Shown here: one piece after another, positions 51,087 to 59,758 of the stretch
Layout: each line of letters starts with the position of its first letter
Position numbering within the stretch: position 1 is the stretch's first letter
Assembly (NCBI GenBank): GCA_910574195.1
Contig: CAJTBF010000008.1
Location: 96,336-160,335 of the forward strand
DNA: 64,000 nt
Direction of reading: 5' to 3'
Source: Lachnospiraceae bacterium
GTDB taxonomy: Bacteria > Bacillota > Clostridia > Lachnospirales > Lachnospiraceae
The notes under the pieces: generated by a model
What the model saw: the letters and a program-made list of their open reading frames with translations, nothing else
Databases searched by the model: none
What the model was told of the DNA's origin: nothing
Made by a program: the position numbers and the translations under genes

Positions 51087-52454
51087 TTAATTTAGTTTTA
51101 TATTCAAAAAACTTCTTCCGGAAAGTGTCTTATTAAACAGTAGAAAACAAAACACAAAAATACATCCCAATAAAAATCCGATCCAGTTCAGCACAGCTGT
51201 CAAAACCAGCAGCATAATCCGCATAAATTTCAATGCATACCCAAGTTCAAAATTCGGCTGTGTATAATTGGCCACCGCCACAAATGCCATATACAGCATA
51301 ACTTCTGAGTTAAACCATCCGGAAGATACCGAAAATTCTCCCATTACCAAAGCCGTAATCACACTCAACGGGGTACTGAGCATACTGGGAGTATTCAATG
51401 CTGCCAGATGCAACCCGTCTATGGCAACTTCCAGAATTAAAAGTTGAAAAATCAACGGAATATTGACCGTATCTCTCACCGCCACAAAAGTAAATACTTC
51501 CGGAAGCCAGTCCGGGTTCTGCATGAAAAGTAGAAAAATCGGTGTCAGAAAAACGGTTGCAAACGCGATCACTGCCCGGGATATTTTCAGATACATCCCT
51601 GTTATTTTCGGGAAATAATAATCATTGGCTTCCTCCACCACATCCAGAATAGAAGTAGGCAGGATCATTGCCGACGGCGAATTGTCTACCAGAATCACCA
51701 CCTTCCCTTCCAGAAGACAGGCAGCCGCCGTATCCGGACGTTCCGTAAACTTAAATTTCGGAAACGGATTAAACCACTTTCGATGAAAAATCCCCTCCGC
51801 CAGACTCTGCTGGTTCATCCGAAGATCGTCTACATGCAGCGCCTCAATCCGCTGCTTCACATTTGCAAGCAAATCTTGGTCCACCCGGTCCTGCATATAA
51901 CAAATGGCGATATCCGTACGGGAAGTCTGACCGGCTTCCGTCATCTCCATTACCAGATGAGGATCCCGGATTCTCCGCCGGATTAAAGCCGTATTGAACA
52001 CAACCGTCTCCACAAATCCGTCACGGGATCCACGCAAAGATTTATCCTTTTCCGGTTCTCCCACACTTCTGGCCGGATAAGTCCGGCAATCAATTGAGAT
52101 ACAGACTTCATATCCGCTGATAAACAGGCAGGTCATTCCGGAAAGCACATTTCGGATCACCTGATCATAGTCCTGAAGTATATCAACCTCCACATAGGGA
52201 ATCTTGGTTCTGGAAAATGTTGTGGCATCCTTCGGCATATCTTTTGCCGTAACCCGAAACATGGAATCCATAATCTTCAACATCGTCTCATCTTTGATGA
52301 ATCCGTCAATAAAGTAATACGTTGCCTTTTGTCCCCCGATCAACATATCCCGGCGGATAATATCAAAGCTCTCCTTTACCGGAAGAATCTGATCCATGTA
52401 TGCAATGTTTTCTTCAAAAGAAGGCCCTACCTTTTTTGTTATTTTTTCCACCAT
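51087..52454 (-). CDS. GerA/SpoVAF-family spore germination protein
   Basis: A 455-aa membrane protein of the GerA A-subunit family, closest in look to SpoVAF. The N-terminal hydrophilic domain (residues 1-280) contains RRDMLIGGQKATYYFIDGFI and GSRDGFVETVVFNTALIRRR. The C-terminal 170 residues hold four to five membrane helices after GKVVILVDNSPSAMILPTSI. SpoVAF takes part in dipicolinic-acid release and germination. Start 52454 is taken as the family start with AAAGG upstream; the open frame continues to 52649 through low-complexity sequence. No other spoVA gene is in the window. Confidence 0.85.
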   Translation of the reverse strand: MVEKITKKVGPSFEENIAYMDQILPVKESFDIIRRDMLIGGQKATYYFIDGFIKDETMLKIMDSMFRVTAKDMPKDATTFSRTKIPYVEVDILQDYDQVIRNVLSGMTCLFISGYEVCISIDCRTYPARSVGEPEKDKSLRGSRDGFVETVVFNTALIRRRIRDPHLVMEMTEAGQTSRTDIAICYMQDRVDQDLLANVKQRIEALHVDDLRMNQQSLAEGIFHRKWFNPFPKFKFTERPDTAAACLLEGKVVILVDNSPSAMILPTSILDVVEEANDYYFPKITGMYLKISRAVIAFATVFLTPIFLLFMQNPDWLPEVFTFVAVRDTVNIPLIFQLLILEVAIDGLHLAALNTPSMLSTPLSVITALVMGEFSVSSGWFNSEVMLYMAFVAVANYTQPNFELGYALKFMRIMLLVLTAVLNWIGFLLGCIFVFCFLLFNKTLSGRSFLNIKLN

Positions 52455-52583
52455 TACAACTGTATCCTTTCCATCAATATACGGCCAGATATCTACCGCT
52501 TTATAATAGATAGAATATCCCCGGATTTTAGAAATTATACAGTCTTTCCAAATATGCGGATACAAACAAAAAGCGCCCTGTGA

Positions 52584-52724
52584 AGAACCAAACTCGGTTC
52601 CAATAAAAACACTTCTACGGAGAACCAAATCCGGTTCCAATAAAAACACTTCTACGAAGGACCAAATTCGGTTCCAATAAAAACACTTCTACGAAGGACC
52701 AAATCCGGTTCCAATAAAAAACAG
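52584..52724. repeat. 37-bp tandem repeat, 3.8 copies
   Basis: Units begin at 52584, 52621, 52658 and 52695 (partial). The consensus includes GGACCAAATCCGGTTCC followed by AATAAAAACACTTCTACG. Each unit is a self-complementary GGAACC...GGTTCC stem. The array lies 130-270 bp upstream of the GerA-family start. There are no spacers, so it is not CRISPR. Confidence 0.85.
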
Positions 52725-52737
52725 ACAGGAGGAACTT

Positions 52738-52842
52738 TCATTCCTCATCTGCCTGCATATCTTTCCCACAACAAATCCCTGCGGCAACACCTGCCAAAAA
52801 TGAGATGTAAAGCAAAACTATTATAACTGCCACCTGTGCCAT
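52738..52842 (-). CDS. Very small membrane protein (34 aa)
   Basis: Starts MAQVAVIIVLLYISFLAGVA, continues AGICCGKDMQADEE and stops. A single transmembrane helix is followed by a CC pair and an acidic tail. AGGAAAAT precedes the ATG. The length and layout resemble the DUF3789 type of mini-proteins, but the assignment is tentative. It lies between dut and the tandem repeat array, on the same strand. Confidence 0.5.
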   Translation of the reverse strand: MAQVAVIIVLLYISFLAGVAAGICCGKDMQADEE

Positions 52843-52934
52843 GTTCTATTTTCCTGTACATTCCTCTTATAATCAGATATGCTCCTATCCCCTGTCCGGT
52901 GTCTGTCCATCCGGGATCTGAGCTCTTTTTTCTG

Positions 52935-53450
52935 TCAGATTCCTGTGGTACTGCCAAATCCTCCATTACGGACCTCTGTCACCTCATCATCCAGTGTAAT
53001 CCCATATTCCACGAAAATCCCCTGCATGAATCCTTCTCCGCCGGAAATTTTCACCGTCTTGCCTTCCTTCGTATCGTTTGTGATCTTGGCAAAAATATGC
53101 CCTTCATTGTCGGAATAAAAATAGTCACTGTCGATAATCCCTACCGTATTATTCATCTGCAGCCGATATTTGAACCCCAATCCACTTCTCGGATAACATT
53201 GCAATACCCAGCCCGGCTCCATCTCCACCCGAATCCCGGTAGGAATCTTCACAGTCTCACCAGGTTTCAGCACAAAATCCACGGGGGCATAAAAATCATA
53301 CCCGGCAGATCCGGACGTGGCCCGTTTCGGCAATTTTAACGACGCATAGATCTCTCTGACCCTGCTCTCCTCCTGCCCGTCATACGTATCCGTCCAATCT
53401 TTCAGAAAACGGGATTCGCTTACTTTATAAAACTTGGCTATTCTCTGCAT
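52935..53450 (-). CDS. dut: dUTP diphosphatase-like protein
   Basis: Hydrolyses dUTP to dUMP, protecting DNA from uracil and feeding dTMP synthesis. The five trimeric dUTPase motifs are present: GSAGYDFYAPVDF, PRSGLGFKY (motif 2), NNTVGIIDSDYF (motif 3), GGEGFMQGIF (motif 4) and GGFGSTTG (motif 5). A 35-residue N-terminal extension makes it 171 aa. Its start overlaps the nrdG stop by 13 bp, coupling dUTP removal to deoxynucleotide synthesis. Confidence 0.9.
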   Translation of the reverse strand: MQRIAKFYKVSESRFLKDWTDTYDGQEESRVREIYASLKLPKRATSGSAGYDFYAPVDFVLKPGETVKIPTGIRVEMEPGWVLQCYPRSGLGFKYRLQMNNTVGIIDSDYFYSDNEGHIFAKITNDTKEGKTVKISGGEGFMQGIFVEYGITLDDEVTEVRNGGFGSTTGI

Positions 53451-53926
53451 ATCGCCTCTCCTGCCTCCAGACTCTTTCTTACGTCAATCACCCGCTGATT
53501 CTTACTCCCACGCCAGTGCAATAGCGCATCCGCCTGTTCTTCCAGATATCTGCCATCCACCACCACATCCAGATAAGGAATGACTGCTTCCTCCCGGATC
53601 TCTTCCCATTCGTATCCTGTGTACAACCACTGTGTTTTATTGGGATATCTCTTCCGGATCTCCTTTGCCAGCTCCGCAATCACCTGCCGGTTCCCGTTGT
53701 ACAAAGGATCTCCGCCGCTGTACGTAATTCCATTGATATAGGAGTGCGACAACTGCTCATACAATTCTTTTTTTGCACTCTCATCAAACTCCAGACCACC
53801 GCAGGGATCCCATGTCACCGGATTATGGCAGCCCGGACATGCATGAGAACAGCCTGCCACCCACAATACGACGCGGAGTCCCTCCCCGTTGAGCATATCA
53901 TCTGTCGTGATATTATGATACTGCAT
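53438..53926 (-). CDS. nrdG: Anaerobic ribonucleotide reductase activating protein NrdG
   Basis: Radical-SAM activase (162 aa) that puts the glycyl radical on NrdD. The radical-SAM cysteines are in CSHACPGCHNP (CxxxCxxC). The SAM-binding GGDP motif is in TYSGGDPLYNGN. It starts 2 bp after the nrdD stop codon and overlaps dut. Confidence 0.96.
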   Translation of the reverse strand: MQYHNITTDDMLNGEGLRVVLWVAGCSHACPGCHNPVTWDPCGGLEFDESAKKELYEQLSHSYINGITYSGGDPLYNGNRQVIAELAKEIRKRYPNKTQWLYTGYEWEEIREEAVIPYLDVVVDGRYLEEQADALLHWRGSKNQRVIDVRKSLEAGEAICRE

Positions 53927-53928
53927 GA

Positions 53929-56049
53929 CTACATACTTTTCCTTTCCGCAATTTCCGCCATCTTGGCCGCATTCAGCCTGGTATCTCCCTTCACTCTGGA
54001 ATACGACAGATACCCGTTCATTCGATCAATTTTCGTCAGATTCCTACTTCCGCATACCGGACATACATCCATGTCCAACTCTTCATGGCCGCAGTCATCA
54101 CAGTATGCCAGAGACAGATTCACCCCTTCATAGTATCCCTTTGCCATCGCTCTTCTGACAAGGGCGCGGATCGCTTCCTTATTATAGCTGATCGGATATT
54201 TTACATACTGGATCTTTCCGCCATTGCTTAAATTCCAGAACCGTCCTTCTTTGTTCTGCTTCTCGATCGGAGTAAGTTCTTCACTGACATGGCAGTGAAA
54301 ACTATTGCTGACATATTCTCTGTCAGATACATTTTCAATAATTCCATACTTTTTCCGGAATTGCTGCACCTGTACTCCGCACAGATTCTCCGCCGGTGTC
54401 CCGTAAATTGCATACAGATGTCCGTCTTCTTTTTTAAACTCATTGACACGATCATTAATATACTGCAGCGTCTCCAATGCAAACGCACCATCCTCCGCCA
54501 GAGACTTTTTATTATACAACTGCTGCAGCTCATTGAGCGCCGTAATTCCGAAAGATGCCGTGGCAGATTTCAACAGTGGTTTGATCTTGTCATACAGCCC
54601 CAGATGTCCGCCATAAAAACCACCTTCACAATAAGCCAATGGATTTGTGGATGCCTTCATCTCTCCCAGATAGTCATAGGTTCTCTGATGCAGCTTGCGG
54701 ATCAGATGCAGATAATAATCCAATACTTCATGGAACGGCTTGCCCTCCTGTCTGGACTTTGCCAAAATCATCGGAAGATGCAGACTGATCGCCCCCACGT
54801 TAAACCGCCCTACAAAAACAGGTTCATCCTTCTCATCAGCAGGCTCCATACCGCCCCGCTCATACCAGGGAGATAAAAATGCCCGGCATCCCATGGGGCT
54901 GATAATCTTCCCATACTTTTTATACATACTTGGCACATAGCCTTCTCCGGTAAGACTCAGCCAATCGGGATACATGGTCTTGCTGGAACATTCAATCCCG
55001 GCCTCAAATACATCCTCCAACGGCTTTCCCGGTCCATGCAGATTCTCATCATACAAAAATACGATCTTTGGAAAAAGCACCGGCTTCCTGTGTCCTTCCC
55101 TTCCCTGTCCTTTCCGGCGAACCTCCAGCATCTTTTTCGTCGCCAGTTTCCCATATTCACTGGTGCGGGTTCCTGCCGTCACCGTAATAAACGGGTAATC
55201 TCCCCGGCTGGAAGACACGGAATTAAACTTATATTCCCATCCCTGAAATCCCTGCTCCATCTCCCGCTCCAGATCCGCCCATGCCACTTCCTGTACCCGG
55301 TCTTCCGCCAGTCCCAGATCCCGGTACTTCTGAATTAGACGTCTGTGAGACTTTTTGGCATAAGGTTCCAGAATCTCGTCCACACTGGGAACCGTAAAAC
55401 CACCGTACTGCTGACTTGCCGCGCTCAGTACAATATCCCCAATCACATCAAAGGCGGTATCCAGTGTCTTCGGCTCATTATACCAGAGATTCCCCATCTC
55501 AAAACCGCCGCTTAACACGTTCTGCACATCAAACAGACAGCAGTTCATCGTATCCCGCCTTGCAGACATATCATGAATATAAATATATCCGTCCCGAATG
55601 GCCTGAATCTCTTCCACCGTCAGGAAAAACTTCTTGTACAATTCTTTATTCAATTCGTTAAAGATCAGACTCCGCTTGGTGGAAACCAGCGCACTGTCAG
55701 TATTACTGTTCTCTTTATCCCCGATATACATGATCGACTGGCTCTTTTTATACACCTCGTCCAGCATCTGCACGAAATCCTGCTTATAATTCCGGTAATC
55801 CTTATAACTCTTCGCCACCACGGGATTCACGGCCTCCAGAGCTCCCTCCACCACATTGTGCATCTCCGCGATGGGAATCTCTGTCACATGCATCTTTTTC
55901 ACACGCTCTTCCACAAACTCACAGATATAATCCAATTCTTCCTCTGTGAATGTCACCAATGCACGGTACGCAGATTTATTCACCGCAACCACTACTTTCT
56001 GTACATTAAAGTCTTCTTTTGTACCGTCCTTCTTTACCACACTGATCAT
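53929..56049 (-). CDS. nrdD: Anaerobic (class III) ribonucleoside-triphosphate reductase NrdD
   Basis: A 706-aa glycyl-radical enzyme that makes dNTPs without oxygen. An ATP-cone allosteric domain occupies residues 1-90 (VVKKDGTKEDFNVQKVVVAV). The Cys zinc site is YCDDCGHEELDMDVCPVCGS. The radical glycine lies near residue 679 in RMNGYLSYSR. Being oxygen-sensitive, it supports an obligately anaerobic host. It is first in the nrdD-nrdG-dut operon. Confidence 0.97.
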   Translation of the reverse strand: MISVVKKDGTKEDFNVQKVVVAVNKSAYRALVTFTEEELDYICEFVEERVKKMHVTEIPIAEMHNVVEGALEAVNPVVAKSYKDYRNYKQDFVQMLDEVYKKSQSIMYIGDKENSNTDSALVSTKRSLIFNELNKELYKKFFLTVEEIQAIRDGYIYIHDMSARRDTMNCCLFDVQNVLSGGFEMGNLWYNEPKTLDTAFDVIGDIVLSAASQQYGGFTVPSVDEILEPYAKKSHRRLIQKYRDLGLAEDRVQEVAWADLEREMEQGFQGWEYKFNSVSSSRGDYPFITVTAGTRTSEYGKLATKKMLEVRRKGQGREGHRKPVLFPKIVFLYDENLHGPGKPLEDVFEAGIECSSKTMYPDWLSLTGEGYVPSMYKKYGKIISPMGCRAFLSPWYERGGMEPADEKDEPVFVGRFNVGAISLHLPMILAKSRQEGKPFHEVLDYYLHLIRKLHQRTYDYLGEMKASTNPLAYCEGGFYGGHLGLYDKIKPLLKSATASFGITALNELQQLYNKKSLAEDGAFALETLQYINDRVNEFKKEDGHLYAIYGTPAENLCGVQVQQFRKKYGIIENVSDREYVSNSFHCHVSEELTPIEKQNKEGRFWNLSNGGKIQYVKYPISYNKEAIRALVRRAMAKGYYEGVNLSLAYCDDCGHEELDMDVCPVCGSRNLTKIDRMNGYLSYSRVKGDTRLNAAKMAEIAERKSM

Positions 56050-56089
56050 TTTTTCTACCTCTTACTTTCCTGTCTGCCATCTATATTTT

Positions 56090-56103
56090 GTAGTTCAAAC
56101 TAC
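56090..56103. promoter_or_regulatory. Palindrome upstream of nrdD
   Basis: GTAGTT-CA-AACTAC, a perfect 14-bp palindrome ~40 bp upstream of the nrdD start, next to an AT-rich ATATTTT. It is a possible operator of the nrd operon. It is not a good match to the NrdR-box consensus as I know it. Confidence 0.4.
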
Positions 56104-56291
56104 TTTTTTATACAAGATAATGTAGGTACGTTTAACATAGTACCACTGTATCCCCTCTTTCGTCAACTCGTAATGTTGTACAAAAAATGAAGGGATGCAT
56201 GGTCGAAATTTTAGTAAATAAAACATGGCCTTTCTTCATACGAGGACATACGGAAAACTTATCCCGGAGTTTTTTCGCATACTATGGCGTT

Positions 56292-56319
56292 AAAAAGAGG
56301 ATGCTGCCGAAACATCCTC
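56292..56319 (-). terminator. Terminator downstream of the small membrane gene/metA transcript
   Basis: On the minus strand GAGGATG...CATCCTC followed by TTTTT. Confidence 0.7.
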
Positions 56320-56476
56320 AATAAAGTAATTTTTTTCTTATAAATTGCATCCCGTATATTATATATATTCCTACTCACATTCAGCACATTCATCAATGCC
56401 TCCTGCAGCACTCCTGACACATTAATCCTGCATGCTCCGCTTCGTAGTTCAACCAGCCGGAAGCAAACTGAGATAT

Positions 56477-56644
56477 TTACTTTTTCTCTCCGTTTCCATT
56501 CTTGATTATATCAACTATCAAATATATAACTACTGGAACTAAGATTATAAGCGGAAGGACTGTTCTCGCTGGCTTAGGTAAAGACAAGGCCAATATTGCT
56601 GCAACCGCAATCAAAATTAAAATAATGTCTTTCTTCATTCTCAT
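56477..56644 (-). CDS. Small membrane protein (55 aa)
   Basis: MRMKKDIILILIAVAAILAL begins a first helix, and VLPLIILVPVVIYLIVDII forms a second, ending in a basic tail (KNGNGEKK). There is no strong ribosome site, so expression is uncertain. A second hydrophobic remnant without a start codon lies just upstream (56671-56799), beginning right at the metA stop. I recognise no family. Confidence 0.45.
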   Translation of the reverse strand: MRMKKDIILILIAVAAILALSLPKPARTVLPLIILVPVVIYLIVDIIKNGNGEKK

Positions 56645-56670
56645 TACTTCTACAATATCTAATTTATCTA

Positions 56671-56799
56671 TTATTTTTTCTTTATTCTTTCATTTTCTAA
56701 TAATATAATTGCAGTCCCTGCAATGATAAATCCCAAAATACAAATTACTGTTCCGCTTGTTTGAATAGAGCTATTAATAATTGCTAAAATAATTCCGCA
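56671..56799 (-). pseudogene. Remnant of a small hydrophobic protein
   Basis: The frame GIILAIINSSIQTSGTVICI ... LLENERIKKK ends at a TAA and has no start codon; it begins in the metA stop region. Two hydrophobic stretches and a basic tail. Probably the truncated partner of the 55-aa protein. Confidence 0.4.
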
Positions 56800-57720
56800 T
56801 TAAAACGGCGTCCCATACAAGTCATACGGTGTCACCTGATACACGTAGTAATTCACCCAATTGGAGTACAGATTATTGGCATGGGATCTCCAGATCAATT
56901 GCGGTTTTTCTTTCGGATCATCCCCAGGATAATAATTGACCGGAATCTGGATATCCAGACCTTTTCCTTTATCCCTCTTATATTCTCCGTCCAGTGTCAT
57001 TCTGTCATATTCCGGATGTCCCATCACAAAAATCTGCCTGCCTTCCCGCGCCATGCACAGGAAAACCCCTGCCTCTTTGGAATCTGCCAGAATCATAATG
57101 CGTTCTTCTTTCTCCAGCAATTCTTTCGGCACTTCCGTATGCCGGGAATGAGGCGCATAAAACACATCATCAAACCCCCGCACCAGCGGAATCTTCCGAT
57201 TGCGCACACGATGAGGAAAAATGCCGAACTGTTTCTTTGGAAGCTGTACCTTGTCAATTCCGTAATGGTGATAAATTCCCGCCTGGGCTCCCCAGCACAA
57301 ATGCAGGGTGGAAGTGACATTCGTCACGGTCCAGTCCATAATCTCTTTTAATTCTTCCCAGTAATCTACTTCTTCAAAAGGCATCTGTTCCACCGGCGCG
57401 CCTGTAATAATAAATCCGTCGAACTTTTTATTTTTGATCTCATCAAAAGGCTCATAGAACTTATAAATATGACTAGTCGAAGTATTTTTTGATACATGAC
57501 TGGATACCCGGACAAAGGTTACGTCAATCTGCAGAGGCGTATTGGAGAGGGAACGCAAAATCTGCAATTCCGTATCCTCTTTTAAGGGCATCAGATTTAA
57601 AAGACCGATACTGATCGGACGAATCTGCTGATGCGCCGCCCGGTACTCGTCCATCACAAATATATTTTCCTGTTCCAGAATCTCCTTCACCGGCAGATCA
57701 TTTTGCACTCTTATTGGCAT
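56800..57720 (-). CDS. metA: Homoserine O-acyltransferase MetA
   Basis: Activates homoserine for methionine synthesis (306 aa). The family hallmarks are RPISIGLLNLMPLKEDTELQ, HLCWGAQAG with the catalytic Cys, PHSRHTEV and VMGHPEYDRMTL with the catalytic His. MetA enzymes of Firmicutes usually use acetyl-CoA; the choice of acyl donor cannot be settled by reading. The start overlaps the upstream AI-2E gene by 23 bp. Confidence 0.94.
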   Translation of the reverse strand: MPIRVQNDLPVKEILEQENIFVMDEYRAAHQQIRPISIGLLNLMPLKEDTELQILRSLSNTPLQIDVTFVRVSSHVSKNTSTSHIYKFYEPFDEIKNKKFDGFIITGAPVEQMPFEEVDYWEELKEIMDWTVTNVTSTLHLCWGAQAGIYHHYGIDKVQLPKKQFGIFPHRVRNRKIPLVRGFDDVFYAPHSRHTEVPKELLEKEERIMILADSKEAGVFLCMAREGRQIFVMGHPEYDRMTLDGEYKRDKGKGLDIQIPVNYYPGDDPKEKPQLIWRSHANNLYSNWVNYYVYQVTPYDLYGTPF

Positions 57721-59089
57721 TTTTCATTCCCTCATCTTTCATCAATTCATTTTGTTCCGCATGCACGTAAGTCCCGTCTGAATCCACATAACTCAACGGA
57801 TCATAGCAGCTTGTCTCTGTGGGCAGAGACCGCATTTCCAGCTTGTGATTGATCAGCATCCGCACAATATAATAAATAACCGCAAACGTCGGCACTCCCA
57901 GAATCATCCCGACGAATCCGAACAGGCCGCCGCCTAACAGAATCGAAAATACCACCCAGAATGCGGACAACCCGGTAGAGTTGCCGAGAATCTTCGGCCC
58001 GATAATATTTCCGTCCAACTGCTGCAGAATAAGGATAAAAATAATGAAATATACCCCCATCTTCGGATCCGAAAGCAGAATCAGCAGAGCGCTTGGAATG
58101 GCGCCGATATACGGCCCAAAGAATGGAATCACATTCGTGACGCCTACAATCACACTGACCAGAAGCGTATATGGCATATCCAACAGAGATAATACAATAA
58201 AGCACAGCACGCCTATAATTGCAGAGTCAATAATCTTGCCGATAATAAAGCCTCCAAATATCTCGTTACTCTTAATCGTCAGATGCAGAATCATATTCGC
58301 ATGAGAGGGACGAAAAACCGCATATACGATCTTCTTGGTCTGCATGGAAAAACTTTCTTTACTGAACAGCACATAAACAGAAACAATAACTCCAATGATC
58401 ACATTGAACAATTCACTTACTACATTGATGACGCCTTCTGTCAGATTGGACATCACAACATTTATCTGCGTCAGCAGATCCGTCCGCATCCAGTTCTGCA
58501 AAAACTCTGTCGCCTCCCGCAGACCACGCGTAATAATCTGCCCCATCGTGGAATCCACCGCCATCAGTTTCGTCATAGAATCCAAAGCATCATTTAACTG
58601 TCCCGGTACGGTAAGAACCATATCCCGGATACTGCGGTACAATTCCGGAATCAGCATATTACACAATCCCGTAACAATCGCAATCAATACAACAATTGCC
58701 GCAATAATTCCCACAGTCCGACAAAGGGCACATGCCTTTTTCCGCCCCGGAAGCACTTTCTCTAAAAGTAACTGCAAGTTTTGCTCTACAAACTTTACGA
58801 TCGGATTCAGCAGATAAGCCAATGCCAGCCCATAGATAATGGGTTTTAAAATATGAATAACCAGACGAATTCCTTCTGAAATTTCATCCAGCCTGAGCAT
58901 CGTAAAATAAAAAACAATCCCGATAACAATTACAATAAACAGAGACTTTTCCCGCAAAAGCTGCCGCCGCAGCTTCGAGGGGCCGCCCTTTCCGAAACTT
59001 GGCCGGTTTATGTAATACCCGCTCTTTTGTCTCGAATCTTCTGTAGATTCTATCCCAGATTCTGTTTTCTGTTCCGTATCCTGACTCAT
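57698..59089 (-). CDS. AI-2E family transporter
   Basis: A 463-aa membrane protein of the AI-2 exporter superfamily. The N-terminus is polar (residues 1-45). Eight hydrophobic helices follow, with the family loop GVTNVIPFFGPYIGAIPSAL near residue 330 and DGNIIGPKILGNSTGLSAFW near 370. The C-terminal 50 residues are cytoplasmic and acidic. Members export signalling molecules or act as Na+/H+ antiporters; the substrate is unknown here. It is translationally linked to metA. Confidence 0.9.
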   Translation of the reverse strand: MSQDTEQKTESGIESTEDSRQKSGYYINRPSFGKGGPSKLRRQLLREKSLFIVIVIGIVFYFTMLRLDEISEGIRLVIHILKPIIYGLALAYLLNPIVKFVEQNLQLLLEKVLPGRKKACALCRTVGIIAAIVVLIAIVTGLCNMLIPELYRSIRDMVLTVPGQLNDALDSMTKLMAVDSTMGQIITRGLREATEFLQNWMRTDLLTQINVVMSNLTEGVINVVSELFNVIIGVIVSVYVLFSKESFSMQTKKIVYAVFRPSHANMILHLTIKSNEIFGGFIIGKIIDSAIIGVLCFIVLSLLDMPYTLLVSVIVGVTNVIPFFGPYIGAIPSALLILLSDPKMGVYFIIFILILQQLDGNIIGPKILGNSTGLSAFWVVFSILLGGGLFGFVGMILGVPTFAVIYYIVRMLINHKLEMRSLPTETSCYDPLSYVDSDGTYVHAEQNELMKDEGMKNANKSAK

Positions 59090-59202
59090 ATCATTCTATG
59101 CCTCTCCTGAATCTCACATACTCTCTGTTTTAACCACGTATTACGATTATAACCCGCTACCACAGTCTGCGTCAACCACCAACCGTCAAAAGCAGCTGCA
59201 AC

Positions 59203-59232
59203 AAAAAATCCGGAAAAATTCCGGATTTTTTA
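59203..59232. terminator. Bidirectional terminator
   Basis: AAAAAATCCGGAA-AAA-TTCCGGATTTTTT, symmetric with T-tracts both ways, between the DUF1540 gene and the AI-2E transporter gene. Confidence 0.85.
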
Positions 59233-59237
59233 TGGCA

Positions 59238-59281
59238 CAGTATACGGAAAAGCCGTCAGGGGCAGATTTTTCCGTATACTC
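59238..59281. repeat. Perfect hairpin AGTATACGGAAAA
   Basis: AGTATACGGAAAA ... TTTTCCGTATACT, 13-bp arms around a 16-nt loop, next to the terminator. It may be a second terminator or a dispersed hairpin. Confidence 0.6.
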
Positions 59282-59366
59282 ATATGCACATTCCATATTT
59301 ACGACTCTACAAACAAGCGGCTGCTTTACTTCCGGCATCCCGCATTTGGGAATGCATTTTCAGACA

Positions 59367-59684
59367 TTAGCGCTGGCACTCAAATGTTGCACATTCGGTT
59401 GCCTCACACCGACAGGCGTTGCTTCCCTCTACGCTGATTTTTCCCGCATGACATTCACAATCACAATTGTACTTGCATTCTTCTGCTTTGCAGTCAATAT
59501 TGGTAATCGGAGAAGCTTCTCCCGTCACATTCGAATAGGTGTCTCCCTTTCTCTCCTCAAAACTGTCACAGCAGGTTTCCTGCTCTGTTCTGGCGTTATT
59601 CCCGCCAACTTCGATCTTATCCAGGTCACAAAGAAAATTCTTATTGTGTCTGCATGTCTGTACAGTACATTTTAATTCCGGCAT
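59367..59684 (-). CDS. DUF1540 cysteine-rich protein
   Basis: A 105-aa protein with two Cys-rich repeats (MPELKCTVQTCRHNKNFLCD ... ETCCDSFEE and NIDCKAEECKYNCDCECHAG ... ECATFECQR), each with the DUF1540 spacing likely to bind metal. AAAGGAGG precedes the start. Common in spore-forming Clostridia; function unknown. Confidence 0.88.
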   Translation of the reverse strand: MPELKCTVQTCRHNKNFLCDLDKIEVGGNNARTEQETCCDSFEERKGDTYSNVTGEASPITNIDCKAEECKYNCDCECHAGKISVEGSNACRCEATECATFECQR

Positions 59685-59758
59685 AATAGATCCTCCTTTT
59701 TCTAAAATCAGTATCATTATGCCCGCTTTCTTTCCTTATTATACCTCTGCCGCGTTTC

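Noticed and set aside
56060..56110. NrdR box upstream of nrdD
   Set aside because: A palindrome is present, but it does not match the paired ACACWATATWTTGTGT-like consensus, so only a generic palindrome is reported.
56502..56708. 68-aa plus-strand frame
   Set aside because: It lies opposite a minus-strand frame with a more convincing two-helix membrane protein and consistent orientation with metA.
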